A stretch of 64,000 bases of DNA from Marifrigoribacter sp047730175 (GTDB taxonomy: Bacteria > Bacteroidota > Bacteroidia > Flavobacteriales > Flavobacteriaceae): assembly GCF_047730175.1 (NCBI RefSeq), contig NZ_CP159833.1:2170001-2234000 (forward strand), in the 5' to 3' direction. The notes beneath the pieces were generated by a model. The model was given only the letters and a program-made list of their open reading frames with translations. It did not search any database and was not told the DNA's origin. Of this stretch, positions 41,192 to 51,186 are shown piece by piece; the stretch's first letter is position 1, and each line of letters begins with the position of its first letter. Made by a program: the position numbers and the translations under genes.

Positions 41192-42473
41192 AACAATTTA
41201 GATCAAGTATTCTTTCTAAAGCCATCCCACGTGAAGCTTTTATCAGGATATGTTTTTTTTGAAAATTTAGATTTTCTAGTAAAGTATTTAATGCTTCAAA
41301 ATGTTCAATTTTATGAATATTTGAAGCATTTGTTTTTGTTTTATAAAAATTTTCACCTACTAAATAGGCTATTCCTTTGAAGTTTTTTTCTATATATGAA
41401 ACGATGTATTGATGTTCTTTTTCAGCATCATTTCCTAGTTCAAACATATCTCCTAAAAACATTATTTTATCAGCTCCTTCAGATTGAATAAAGTTTTCAA
41501 GTGCTGCCAACATACTAGATGGGTTTGCATTATAAGCGTCTAAAATGACTTTATTGCTTTCTTTATCTATGATTTGAGATCTATTATTGGTTGGAATATA
41601 TGTTTCAATTGCTTCTTTTATATCTTCTTTTGAAACCTTAAAATAGCTGCCAATTGCAATAGCAGCTGCAATATTATCGAAATTATATAATCCAATTAAT
41701 TGGCTTTGTATCTTTAAATTCTGAAAAGAAACCACTACTTTTTGGCTTGCATCTATTAAATCTACATGAAAATCTTGATTTTTATTTCCGAAAGTGATGC
41801 TTTTTATCTCTTCGGAATATTTTAATTGTGTAGGGTCATTTGCATTAATAAAAATAGTTTTATTATTGTTTTTAAGATATTGATATAATTCTGTTTTTCC
41901 TTTTATTACACCTTCTAAGCTACCAAAACCTTCTAAATGTGCTTTTCCGAAGTTAGTAATGTAACCATAATTAGGTTGTGTAATATTTGATAATAATTCA
42001 ATCTCCTTAAGATGATTAGCACCCATTTCAACTACTCCAATTTCTGTTTCAAGATTCATTGAAAGTAGCGTTAGGGGCACTCCTATATGATTATTTAGAT
42101 TTCCAATGGTAGCAGTAGTTCTAAATTTTTTAGATAACACACAATTAATTAATTCTTTAGATGTAGTTTTTCCATTACTTCCTGTAAGTGCTATAATCGG
42201 CATGTTAAGGTAATTTCTATGAAACGAGGCTAATTCTTGTAGGGTAGTGAGAACATTCTCAAAAAGTAAGGTTTCGCCAGTGGGTAGTTGGTATTTCCTT
42301 TCATCAATTATTACTTTAATGGCACCTTTTTTTATCGCTTCTACAGCAAATTTGTTTCCATTAAAGTTTTCCCCCTTTAAGGCAAAAAACAAACAATCCT
42401 TTTTAATGTTACGTGTGTCAGTGCAAACCCCAGAGCTCTTTAAAAAATATTGATGAAGTGTTTTTATGTTCAT
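41184..42473 (-). CDS. murF: UDP-N-acetylmuramoyl-tripeptide--D-alanyl-D-alanine ligase
   Basis: MurF adds D-Ala-D-Ala to the UDP-MurNAc-tripeptide, the last cytoplasmic step of peptidoglycan precursor assembly. The 429-residue protein shows the Mur ligase P-loop (ALTGSNGKTTSKELI), GVVEMGANHLKEIELL and the C-terminal ILDAYNANPSSMLAAL and FLGDMFELG motifs. Its location away from a mur cluster and next to gldJ is usual in Flavobacteriaceae, from memory. A terminator upstream separates it from gldJ. Confidence 0.95.
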   Translation of the reverse strand: MNIKTLHQYFLKSSGVCTDTRNIKKDCLFFALKGENFNGNKFAVEAIKKGAIKVIIDERKYQLPTGETLLFENVLTTLQELASFHRNYLNMPIIALTGSNGKTTSKELINCVLSKKFRTTATIGNLNNHIGVPLTLLSMNLETEIGVVEMGANHLKEIELLSNITQPNYGYITNFGKAHLEGFGSLEGVIKGKTELYQYLKNNNKTIFINANDPTQLKYSEEIKSITFGNKNQDFHVDLIDASQKVVVSFQNLKIQSQLIGLYNFDNIAAAIAIGSYFKVSKEDIKEAIETYIPTNNRSQIIDKESNKVILDAYNANPSSMLAALENFIQSEGADKIMFLGDMFELGNDAEKEHQYIVSYIEKNFKGIAYLVGENFYKTKTNASNIHKIEHFEALNTLLENLNFQKKHILIKASRGMALERILDLNCFS

Positions 42474-42489
42474 AGAATAAAGATATAAA

Positions 42490-42519
42490 AAAAGCCCTCC
42501 ATAATTATGAAGGGCTTTT
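42490..42519 (-). terminator. Rho-independent terminator of gldJ
   Basis: A perfect 9-bp stem (AAAAGCCCT/AGGGCTTTT) with a 12-nt loop is followed by T residues on the minus strand, 23 bp past the gldJ stop codon and just upstream of murF. Confidence 0.85.
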
Positions 42520-42542
42520 AATTATTTTATAATAAAAGACGA

Positions 42543-44219
42543 TTAATGTGTTGGTCTTTTTCCTTTTTTAGATTTTGAACCTACACGAGACATTGCACAT
42601 CTAAACCCGATATAATCTGTAGACATATCTTGTGGAAAATATCTTCTTTGAGCAGGATCTAACCAATAATCTCTATCTCTCCAAGAACCCCCTTTATAAA
42701 CTCTAACTTCATTATTAACTAAAGAAGTTCTACTTGCATCTTTATCATATTGACGATCCATTGTTCCAGAACTATCAGCAGAAACTTGGTGCTTAGGTGA
42801 ATTATACATTCGTTTAGAGTCTTCTTCTTCAGATTCATCATCATCACCAAATGATTGATAGTATCTTGTTGAAGATCTATCTCCATCACGATAATCTATA
42901 TTATCACTTTTAGAGAAGTTGGTTCTTAAATAAGTTTCATTTTCATCTACAGGTACTTGAACGATTTCACCCGGCAAGTCTCTAGCAATAATTTTACCAT
43001 TACTTAAGGTATCATAAACGATAGAGTCTGCGGTTACAATTTTCACTTTTCCATCTTTATCGATAAAGTTTTTTGTATATACATTTCCTCTATAGTAGTT
43101 AAAATCATTAAACTCATCATCTACAATAGGTCTGTAAACATCAGCAACCCATTCAGCAACATTTCCTGCCATATCGTATAATCCGTAGTCATTAGGCTCG
43201 TATGATTTTACTTCAGCAGTAATATCTGCACCATCATCACTCCATCCAGCAATACCACCGTAATCTCCATCACCTTGTTTAAAGTTAGCTAATTGGTCAC
43301 CACGAGATCTTCTTGCTCCAGAACGAGTATATTGCCCATCCCAAGGATATTTTTTTCTACCTCTATAAACATTATAACTACGTAATCCAACTAATCCAAG
43401 AGCTGCATATTCCCATTCAGCTTCTGTTGGTAAACGATAACCTGGCATTAGCAAACCATCTTTACGTTGTACATATAAGTTAGTACTGTCTTTACTTCTT
43501 TTTGCTAAAGATTCAGATCTTTTACCGCCTCTAGTAATAGAATCATTTCCACCGTAAGTCTGTGTTGGGGCATTTAAATATGTTTTAGTACTAAAGGTCT
43601 CACCAGCTTTTGCATTATATCTAGCATCCCTAGAGGTTATTCCTTCAACCTCTAAGATCATTTCATTAACACGATCTGTTCTCCAGTTACAAAATTCTAC
43701 AGCTTGTATCCAACTAACACCTACCGTAGGGTAGTCTGAATAAGCAGGATGACGTAAATAATTATTCGTCATAACTTCATTGTAACCAAGACGGTTTCTC
43801 CATACTAATGTATCTGGAAGCGCACCTTTGTAAATGTTTTTATAATTTTCATCTTCTGGAGGAAACACTGTTTTTAACCAGTCTAAGTATTCATGATACA
43901 TTAGGTTGGTAACTTCTGTTTCATCCATGTAAAATGATTGAACGTGTTGCTGGTTTGGAGTATTATTCCAGTCATGCATTGGATCATCTTGTACTTTACC
44001 CATGGTAAATGTACCACCTTCAATAAAGACTAAACCTGGTCCGGTTTCTTGTTCTTTAGCATCTGGATTATGTTGGAAACCGCCTTCTTTGGCGTTCATT
44101 TTCCATCCTGTAGCTCGAGAGCTACTTTTATAGTCTCTGGTTTTGTTGCAACTAACCATTAATAAGGTCGAAATTACAACGATAAAAAGCTGTAGTATTT
44201 GGGTTTTTCTAAAGTTCAT
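42543..44219 (-). CDS. gldJ: Gliding motility lipoprotein GldJ
   Basis: GldJ is an outer-membrane-associated lipoprotein required for gliding and stable T9SS function in Flavobacteriaceae. The 558-residue protein (from the ATG at 44219) has a lipobox (LLMVSC) and a sulfatase-modifying-factor (FGE/SUMF1)-like domain: FIEGGTFTMGKVQDD, YHEYLDWLK, PTVGVSWIQAVEFCNWRT, YRLPTEAEWEYAALG, YDMAGNVAEWVAD, YKGGSWRD and FRCAMSR. The longer frame from a TTG at 44252 is rejected because the promoter -7 box overlaps that codon. It is divergent from porU. Confidence 0.95.
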   Translation of the reverse strand: MNFRKTQILQLFIVVISTLLMVSCNKTRDYKSSSRATGWKMNAKEGGFQHNPDAKEQETGPGLVFIEGGTFTMGKVQDDPMHDWNNTPNQQHVQSFYMDETEVTNLMYHEYLDWLKTVFPPEDENYKNIYKGALPDTLVWRNRLGYNEVMTNNYLRHPAYSDYPTVGVSWIQAVEFCNWRTDRVNEMILEVEGITSRDARYNAKAGETFSTKTYLNAPTQTYGGNDSITRGGKRSESLAKRSKDSTNLYVQRKDGLLMPGYRLPTEAEWEYAALGLVGLRSYNVYRGRKKYPWDGQYTRSGARRSRGDQLANFKQGDGDYGGIAGWSDDGADITAEVKSYEPNDYGLYDMAGNVAEWVADVYRPIVDDEFNDFNYYRGNVYTKNFIDKDGKVKIVTADSIVYDTLSNGKIIARDLPGEIVQVPVDENETYLRTNFSKSDNIDYRDGDRSSTRYYQSFGDDDESEEEDSKRMYNSPKHQVSADSSGTMDRQYDKDASRTSLVNNEVRVYKGGSWRDRDYWLDPAQRRYFPQDMSTDYIGFRCAMSRVGSKSKKGKRPTH

Positions 44220-44248
44220 AGTTTTCCGGTTATGAAAAATTTGGGTTC

Positions 44249-44278
44249 GCAATATAGTAATTAACGATAAAAAGTCAA
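44249..44278 (-). promoter_or_regulatory. Promoter of gldJ
   Basis: On the minus strand TTG (44276-44278), 19 nt and TATATTGC (44249-44256) match the Bacteroidota consensus except at the last two positions. The start codon lies about 30 bp downstream. Confidence 0.6.
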
Positions 44279-44439
44279 TAATATTTTAATAATTAATAAA
44301 CTGTCAGGTTCAATACTTTTTTTCTACTGACCTAAAGGAAACGTATTTGTTTCTAAAATATTATATAAAATTGATGTTTATGAAAAATTTTAATTTAAAT
44401 AACCATACTAAGTGTATATTTCAAGCGTTATTTATTAAG

Positions 44440-47400
44440 ATGAAAAAAATTGTACTGTTTATTATATTTTTCTTGCCTATTACAGTTTTAGCGCAGAAAA
44501 GAGATATTATTATTAATTGGAGTTCTCTAACTCAAAACAAAACCAGTGTCTCAAAAGTTAAAAAACCAACTAGATTAAATCTTTTAATCGATAATTTTAC
44601 ATTAAGTTATAATAAACAATGGCAAGATGATGGCTTTGCTATTGAAAGTTCATTAAAAGTATTTAATGTTTCTTATAGTGCAATAAGTACAGATGAATTA
44701 AATAAAATAAATAAAGACTTAATACCAAATGAACTTGTTTATTCTGTGTATAGTACAAAGGCAAGGGATATTATTTTTAGTTCGATAACTATATCTCCTG
44801 TAGTAAATATTCAGGGTCAATATAAAAAAGTAGTTTCTTTTTCATTTACCTACACTAAAAGTGCAACCCAATTTACAGGTGGTTTAAATTCGGGATCAAA
44901 TAGAATACCAATCTCAAATTCTGTATTAGCTACAGGTAATTGGTACAAGTTTCAAATAGATAAAACAGGTATTTATCGAATAAGTAAAAGTTTTTTGTCT
45001 AGTTTAGGAATGAATACCGATGGTATAAATCCAAGAAATATAAAAATTTATAGTAGTGGAGGGAAACCATTGCCACTAAAAAATAATGAAAATTTATTTT
45101 TTGATATACCAGAAAATGCTATTCAAGTAATAGGTGAGGAAGACGGGTCTTTTGACACTAACGATTATGTTTTGTTTTATGGAATCAGTACCGAAGGATA
45201 TCATCTTGAAAATGACTCTAATATTAATCCCTATAATGAAGAATCTTATTATTTTATCACAAGTGACGGTGGGCCCGGAATGAGAGTTCAAGAAATGGTT
45301 GAGCCTTCTGGCAGTTCTAATGTTTCTTTTACAAGTTTTAACGATTCTCAATTTCATGAACAAGATCAATACTCCCCAGCGATAGTTGGAAGAAGATGGT
45401 ATGGAAATAGATTTGATATTGAAAGCGAACAACATTTTGAGTTTACCTTCCCCAATATTGTCGAAGGAGAACCTATGAAAATTGTAACTAAAGTTGCTTC
45501 TGCTTCTGAATCGCAAACTTCAATGGCAATTTCTATAAATGAAACTAGTGTAAACCCATTAACATTTAATGCAATAGATGATCCAACATTATTGAACACA
45601 AGAACCTCTACAGAAATATTACCTGCAGGTAGCGAAACCGTTAAAGTAGATTTAATTTATAATAATGCTGGAAATCCATCAAGCGTTGGCTATATAGATT
45701 ATATAAGAGTGAATGCAATTAGACAATTAGTAGGTATTGGAGGTCAATTATCCTTTCGTATCAGTGATGCAGACGAAATGTTTGGAATTGGTGAATATCA
45801 AATTAGTAGTGCAGATCAATTTTCTCAGGTTTGGGATGTTACAGATATTCAATCAGTTGTTGCAAAACAAAATTCAGAGAACCAATCAATTTTTAGTTTT
45901 AAAGCATTTCTTGGAGATTTAAGAGAATATGTAGCTATTAATCCTAACGATTTTTTCACACCCATCAAAGGTCCTGAAACAGTAGTTTATAATCAAAATT
46001 TAAAAGGGACTATTTTTAATGATGCTTCAGGTAATTTTAAAGATATAGATTATTTAATTATTACGGCACCATTTTTATTACAGCCTGCTTTACGTCTTGC
46101 AAATCATAGAAAAACAATAGATGGGCTAAATGTAAAAGTGGTAACTACAGATAAAATTTACAATGAATTTAGCTCAGGAAAACAAGATATTAGTGCCATT
46201 AGAAACTTTGTAAGATATATATATGAAAATGCATCTTCCGATGATAAAAAAATAAAATACCTCTGTTTATTTGGCGATAGCTCCGTAGATTATAAGTCTA
46301 GACTTCCAAACAATAACAACATAGTACCGACATTTCATACAAGACCAAGTACAAGTACCTTTTCTTCTTTTATGTCTGATGATTTTTATGGCTCCATGGA
46401 TATTAGCGAAGGAAGTATGACAGGTACAGATAAATTAGATATTGCGGTAGGAAGAATATTGGTAGATGAGGTTAGTTTAGCCAATGCTATGATTGATAAA
46501 ATTGTAAACTATGAGTCTAAAGTATCCTATGGGAATTGGCGAAATAATTTTGTTATAATTTCAGATGATGTAGATGAAGTATATGAATATCATAGATTAG
46601 AAGTTGTTTTAGATGGAATAGGTGATGAAGTATCCAACGAAAAGCCTTTTATAAATGTTAAAAAGATTCATTCAGATGCATTTCAACAAGAAACATCAGC
46701 AGGTGGTAATAGATATCCTGAAGTTAATGAAGCAATAAAAAATGCGGTAGAAGTTGGAAGTTTAATTGTGAACTATTTTGGACATGGAGGTGAAGATGGA
46801 TTAGCAAAAGAATTTGTTTTCACAAAAGGCGAAGCGCAAAATTTACAAAATAAAAATAGATACCCTTGTATTGTCACTGTTACTTGCGAATTTACCAAAT
46901 TTGATAACCCGCTAAGACCAACAGCTGGAGAATTTACCTATTGGAATAAAGAAGGAGGAGCAATTTCTATGATCACAACTACGCGTTCTGTAAGTGTAAC
47001 TTTAGGGGTTACATTTAATGAAGATTTGACAGAACACCTATTTGGTTTTGGAGAAGACAATCCCGAAACTCCTGCAGAAGCATTACGAATAACTAAAAAC
47101 TTTATTGATAATAATGATCGCAATAGGAGGGTAATCTTTTATATAGGGGATCCTGCGATGCATTTAGCGTTTCCTAAAAAGAGTATTCGTCTAACTAGTT
47201 TAAATGGAGTGCCTATAGGACAAGCTACAGATACACTAAAAGCATTAAGTAAAGTAAGAATTGGAGGAGAAATACTTCAAGAAAACGGTCAGTTATTTGC
47301 AGATTATAATGGGGTATTAGAAGCTAAGATATTTGATAAAGATGTCCAAAGAAATACATTAGGGAATGATGGAATAACTGAGAATGGTGAACTTTTAATA

Positions 47401-48276
47401 TTAAACTTTACAACCTTAGGGGAAACAATCTTTAATGGTAAAGCTACAGTTGATAATGGTTTCTTTGAATTTGAATTTGTAGTGCCAAGAGACATACAAA
47501 TTCCTGTTGGTTTAGGGAGAGTAAATTTTTATTCTCAAAAAAATAACGAATTAGAAAACCAAACAGGTTATAACTTAGATTTAAAAGTTGGAGGATTAAA
47601 TGAAAATGCCCCTGAAGATAATGAAGGCCCATTAATTCAACTTTTCATGAATGATGAAAGCTTTGTTTCTGGTGGAATTACAAACGATTCACCATTTTTA
47701 ATAGCTAAATTACAAGATGATAACGGTATTAATACCGCTAGTGGGATTGGCCATGATATTACTGCAATACTAGACGGTGATGAAGCAAATCCTTTTGTTT
47801 TAAATGAGTATTATCAAGCAGAAGTTGATGATTTCACAAAAGGAATTACAAATTTTAAACTAAGAGATTTAGAAGACGGATTACATACCTTAACTTTAAA
47901 AGCTTGGGATGTATATAATAATTCTTCCACAGCAGATATACAATTTGTTGTTGCAAATGATGATGAATTAAAAATTACTCGAGTATTAAATTATCCCAAT
48001 CCATTTGTAAATTATACCGAGTTTTGGTTTAATCACAATAGACCATTTGAACCATTAAACGTACAAGTTCAAGTTTTTACAGTTACAGGTAAAATTGTTT
48101 GGACAAAAAATCAAATAATAAACACAGACGGGTTTCTTTCACGTGAAATAATTTGGGACGGAAAAGATGATTTTGGAGATTTAATTGGAAAAGGTGTCTA
48201 TGTATATAAGATTTCAGTAAAATCGACGTTAACAAACCAACTAGTTGAAAAATATGAAAAACTAGTTATTCTATAA
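44440..48276 (+). CDS. porU: Type IX secretion sortase PorU (gingipain-like C25 protease)
   Basis: PorU removes the C-terminal sorting domain of T9SS cargo at the cell surface and attaches some cargo to lipopolysaccharide. From the ATG at 44440 the 1278-residue protein begins with a clear signal peptide (MKKIVLFIIFFLPITVLAQ); the longer frame from 44347 would bury it. The C25 catalytic pair is visible as His782 (NYFGHGGEDG) and Cys816 (VTVTCEFTKFD). The C-terminus itself looks like a sorting-domain-like gliding motif domain (VLNYPNPFVN ... GKGVYVYKISV). It is followed 38 bp later by porV, its partner in the attachment complex. Confidence 0.95.
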   Translation: MKKIVLFIIFFLPITVLAQKRDIIINWSSLTQNKTSVSKVKKPTRLNLLIDNFTLSYNKQWQDDGFAIESSLKVFNVSYSAISTDELNKINKDLIPNELVYSVYSTKARDIIFSSITISPVVNIQGQYKKVVSFSFTYTKSATQFTGGLNSGSNRIPISNSVLATGNWYKFQIDKTGIYRISKSFLSSLGMNTDGINPRNIKIYSSGGKPLPLKNNENLFFDIPENAIQVIGEEDGSFDTNDYVLFYGISTEGYHLENDSNINPYNEESYYFITSDGGPGMRVQEMVEPSGSSNVSFTSFNDSQFHEQDQYSPAIVGRRWYGNRFDIESEQHFEFTFPNIVEGEPMKIVTKVASASESQTSMAISINETSVNPLTFNAIDDPTLLNTRTSTEILPAGSETVKVDLIYNNAGNPSSVGYIDYIRVNAIRQLVGIGGQLSFRISDADEMFGIGEYQISSADQFSQVWDVTDIQSVVAKQNSENQSIFSFKAFLGDLREYVAINPNDFFTPIKGPETVVYNQNLKGTIFNDASGNFKDIDYLIITAPFLLQPALRLANHRKTIDGLNVKVVTTDKIYNEFSSGKQDISAIRNFVRYIYENASSDDKKIKYLCLFGDSSVDYKSRLPNNNNIVPTFHTRPSTSTFSSFMSDDFYGSMDISEGSMTGTDKLDIAVGRILVDEVSLANAMIDKIVNYESKVSYGNWRNNFVIISDDVDEVYEYHRLEVVLDGIGDEVSNEKPFINVKKIHSDAFQQETSAGGNRYPEVNEAIKNAVEVGSLIVNYFGHGGEDGLAKEFVFTKGEAQNLQNKNRYPCIVTVTCEFTKFDNPLRPTAGEFTYWNKEGGAISMITTTRSVSVTLGVTFNEDLTEHLFGFGEDNPETPAEALRITKNFIDNNDRNRRVIFYIGDPAMHLAFPKKSIRLTSLNGVPIGQATDTLKALSKVRIGGEILQENGQLFADYNGVLEAKIFDKDVQRNTLGNDGITENGELLILNFTTLGETIFNGKATVDNGFFEFEFVVPRDIQIPVGLGRVNFYSQKNNELENQTGYNLDLKVGGLNENAPEDNEGPLIQLFMNDESFVSGGITNDSPFLIAKLQDDNGINTASGIGHDITAILDGDEANPFVLNEYYQAEVDDFTKGITNFKLRDLEDGLHTLTLKAWDVYNNSSTADIQFVVANDDELKITRVLNYPNPFVNYTEFWFNHNRPFEPLNVQVQVFTVTGKIVWTKNQIINTDGFLSREIIWDGKDDFGDLIGKGVYVYKISVKSTLTNQLVEKYEKLVIL

Positions 48277-48314
48277 AAATTATAAATTATATTTGTCAAA
48301 ATTTTAAATACCTC

Positions 48315-49484
48315 ATGAAAAAAATTATCATTCCAATTTTAATCGTATTATTTACTATTAAAGTTTCTGCACAAGATGAAGATAGAAGAGTTATAACAAC
48401 AGCAGTGCCATTTGCATTAATTGCAGGTGATGCTCGCTCTGCTGGTATGGCAGATATCGGAGTAGCTACTTCTGCCGATGCTTTTTCACAACAATGGAAC
48501 CCTGCAAAATATGCATTTGCTATTTCAAAACAAGGAGTTGGAGTTACCTATACCCCTTATTTAAGTCAGTTAGTTAATGACATATTTTTAGGTAACTTAA
48601 CATATTATAACAGATTAAATGAGCGTAGTGCAGTGGCAGGAAGCTTACGTTATTTTAGTTTAGGTGATGTTGAGTTAAGACAAGATGCCATTCAAGAACC
48701 CCTAATTGAAAGTCCAAATGAACTAATTTTTGATCTTTCTTATTCATTACGACTTAGTGATCGTATTGCAATGGCCGTTACTGGACGTTACTTAAGGTCA
48801 GACCTTAAAATTGGTGCCTTAGAAGGAGATGCTACCGCAGCGAGTTCATTCGCCGTTGATATTTCTGGTTACTACCAGAGTGAAGAAATAGCATATAGTG
48901 ATTTCGATGGTCGTTGGAGAGGTGGATTTAATATCTCTAATATTGGACCAAAAATTAAGTATGATGAAGTAGGTCAAGAAAATAACCTTCCAACAAACTT
49001 AGGTTTAGGTGTTGGTTTTGACTTTATTTTAGATGAATACAATAAAGTAGGAGTAAACATAGAGCTTAATAAACTATTAGTTCCAACGCCACAAAATCCA
49101 GATTTAAATGGTGATGGTGAAATTACTACTGAAGAAATTGCTGAAAACAATGCAGATTATCAAGATATTAGTTTCTTCTCAGGAATTTTCCAATCATTTG
49201 GAGATGCTCCTGATGGATTTGGAGAAGAAATAAAAGAATTTACTTGGGCTATTGGTGCAGAATACTGGTACCAAGATTCATTTGCTTTCAGAACAGGATA
49301 CTTTAATGAAAGTGAAGAAAAAGGTTCAAGAAAGTTTTTATCAATTGGAGCTGGTTTTAAATACACAGCAATTAATATTGATGTCTCTTATTTATTTTCA
49401 ACTTCAAAAGTAAGAAGTCCATTAGAAGGTTCACTTCGTTTTGGTCTAACTTTCAATTTTGGAGATGAATACGACGAATATTAG
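48315..49484 (+). CDS. porV: Type IX secretion outer-membrane protein PorV (LptO)
   Basis: PorV is a beta-barrel shuttle that hands T9SS substrates from the translocon to PorU. The 389-residue protein has a signal peptide (to about VSAQ) and the family-specific start TAVPFALIAGDARSAGMADIGVATSADAFSQQWNPAKYAF, here at residues about 29-70. It ends in an aromatic beta strand region (GSLRFGLTFNFGDEYDEY, the very end being acidic). The order porU-porV is the conserved one. Confidence 0.95.
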   Translation: MKKIIIPILIVLFTIKVSAQDEDRRVITTAVPFALIAGDARSAGMADIGVATSADAFSQQWNPAKYAFAISKQGVGVTYTPYLSQLVNDIFLGNLTYYNRLNERSAVAGSLRYFSLGDVELRQDAIQEPLIESPNELIFDLSYSLRLSDRIAMAVTGRYLRSDLKIGALEGDATAASSFAVDISGYYQSEEIAYSDFDGRWRGGFNISNIGPKIKYDEVGQENNLPTNLGLGVGFDFILDEYNKVGVNIELNKLLVPTPQNPDLNGDGEITTEEIAENNADYQDISFFSGIFQSFGDAPDGFGEEIKEFTWAIGAEYWYQDSFAFRTGYFNESEEKGSRKFLSIGAGFKYTAINIDVSYLFSTSKVRSPLEGSLRFGLTFNFGDEYDEY

Positions 49485-49487
49485 AAT

Positions 49488-49973
49488 TTGGCGAAAAAAA
49501 TAATAATTAAAACAGAATTAGAGGTTTTCGAATCAATTTCGGAATTACCTTCTTCGATTCAAAACTTAATGAATAAGGCGCATGAAGCACGTGAAAATGC
49601 TTATGCGCCTTATTCACATTTTAAAGTTGGTGCAACTCTCTTACTAGAGTCAGGCGAAATTATTCCTGGTAATAACCAAGAAAATGCTGCTTATCCTTCT
49701 GGTTTATGTGCCGAAAGAGTAGCAATTTATCATGCAGGCGCTGTATACCCTTCTCAAAAAATTGTTTCTTTAGCAATTACCGCAAGATCTTTAAAAAAAG
49801 TGATAACAGATCCTATTCCACCATGTGGCGCTTGCAGACAAGCATTGGTTGAATATGAAATAAAACAAGATTCAAACATAGAAACCTATTTCATGGGTGA
49901 ATCCGGTAAAGTGATTAAAGCAAGCTCTATTAAAGATTTATTGCCTTTAGTTTTTAATAAGGAATATCTTTAA
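49488..49973 (+). CDS. cdd: Cytidine deaminase
   Basis: Cdd converts cytidine and deoxycytidine to uridine and deoxyuridine for pyrimidine salvage. The 161-residue protein has the zinc site: the Cys-Ala-Glu of PSGLCAERVAIYHAG and the PCGACRQAL pair. It is longer than the usual 130-residue form by an N-terminal extension of about 30 residues. The start codon is TTG, 3 bp after porV; the gene is probably in the porU-porV transcript, a linkage common in this family. Confidence 0.93.
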   Translation: MAKKIIIKTELEVFESISELPSSIQNLMNKAHEARENAYAPYSHFKVGATLLLESGEIIPGNNQENAAYPSGLCAERVAIYHAGAVYPSQKIVSLAITARSLKKVITDPIPPCGACRQALVEYEIKQDSNIETYFMGESGKVIKASSIKDLLPLVFNKEYL

Positions 49974-50181
49974 ACTTCAAAAACTAACAATTAACTATTC
50001 TTTTTCAATATTGTATTTTTTAGTATTTAATAATATAGTATTTTTGTATTTCGTGAATTTTTTTTCTTCCAAGAAAAAACGATTTAATTTTTATGAAACG
50101 AGCATGTTAAAAACTTTATCACTAACGAGGATGATTAATAGCGAACAGCATGTGACCGTTTTAATAAAATAATATAAACAC

Positions 50182-51180
50182 ATGAAAAAAATAACAAAAA
50201 AGACATACTTAGACTGGTACGAGCAAATGTACTTTTGGCGTAAGTTTGAGGATAAATTAGCACAAGTTTACATCAATCAAAAAGTAAGAGGTTTTTTGCA
50301 TTTATATAATGGTCAAGAAGCTGTTTTAGCTGGTGCCTTACATGCAATGGATCTTACTAAAGATCGAATGATAACTGCCTACAGAAATCATGTTCAGCCA
50401 ATTGGAATGGGTGTTGATCCCAAAAGAGTAATGGCCGAATTATATGGAAAAGCAACTGGAACATCACAAGGTCTTGGAGGATCTATGCATATATTTTCAA
50501 AAGAACATCGTTTTTATGGAGGCCACGGTATTGTTGGAGGACAAATACCATTAGGAGCAGGCCTAGCATTCGCAGATAAATTCTTTAAAAGAGATGCAGT
50601 TACCCTTACATTTATGGGCGATGGAGCAACACGTCAAGGTTCTTTACACGAAGCATTTAATTTAGCGATGCTTTGGAAACTTCCTGTAGTTTTTTGTTGT
50701 GAAAACAACGGATATGCTATGGGTACCTCAGTTGAAAGAACTGCCAATCACGTAGATATTTGGAAGCTTGGTTTAGGGTATGAAATGCCTTGTAAGCCAG
50801 TTGATGGAATGAATCCTGTAACAGTGGCTAAAGAATTAGATATAGCAATAGAAAGAGCAAGAAGTGGAGGCGGACCTACATTTTTAGAAATTAGAACTTA
50901 TCGTTATAGAGGTCATTCAATGAGTGATGCGCAACACTATAGAACTAAGGAAGAAGTAGCTGAAAAACAAAAAGAGGACCCAATTACATACGTTAAAGAT
51001 ATTATTCTTGAGAAAAAATATGCTACCGAAGCAGATTTAAAAGTAATTGATAAACGTGTTAAGGATTTAGTTATTGAATGTGAAAAGTTTGCAGACGAAT
51101 CTCCTTATCCAGAGAAAAATGTTATGTACGATAGTGTATATGAACAAGAAGATTATCCATTTTTACCACATAAATTATAG
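50182..51180 (+). CDS. pdhA: Pyruvate dehydrogenase E1 component, alpha subunit
   Basis: This thiamine diphosphate enzyme subunit carries out the first step of converting pyruvate to acetyl-CoA. The 332-residue protein has the TPP-binding motif GDGATRQGSLHEAFNLAML ... CENNGYAMGTS and the phospho-loop-like region YRYRGHSMSDAQHYR. The beta subunit and E3 are not in this window. It is 6 bp from the E2 gene. A TATTTTTG -7 box at 50039-50046 matches the consensus but no good -33 box goes with it. Confidence 0.95.
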   Translation: MKKITKKTYLDWYEQMYFWRKFEDKLAQVYINQKVRGFLHLYNGQEAVLAGALHAMDLTKDRMITAYRNHVQPIGMGVDPKRVMAELYGKATGTSQGLGGSMHIFSKEHRFYGGHGIVGGQIPLGAGLAFADKFFKRDAVTLTFMGDGATRQGSLHEAFNLAMLWKLPVVFCCENNGYAMGTSVERTANHVDIWKLGLGYEMPCKPVDGMNPVTVAKELDIAIERARSGGGPTFLEIRTYRYRGHSMSDAQHYRTKEEVAEKQKEDPITYVKDIILEKKYATEADLKVIDKRVKDLVIECEKFADESPYPEKNVMYDSVYEQEDYPFLPHKL

Positions 51181-51186
51181 ATACCT

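Noticed and set aside
49974..50181. Riboswitch or small RNA before pdhA
   Set aside because: The 208-bp leader is AT-rich with a lone -7 box; I see no conserved aptamer core or stable stem series.
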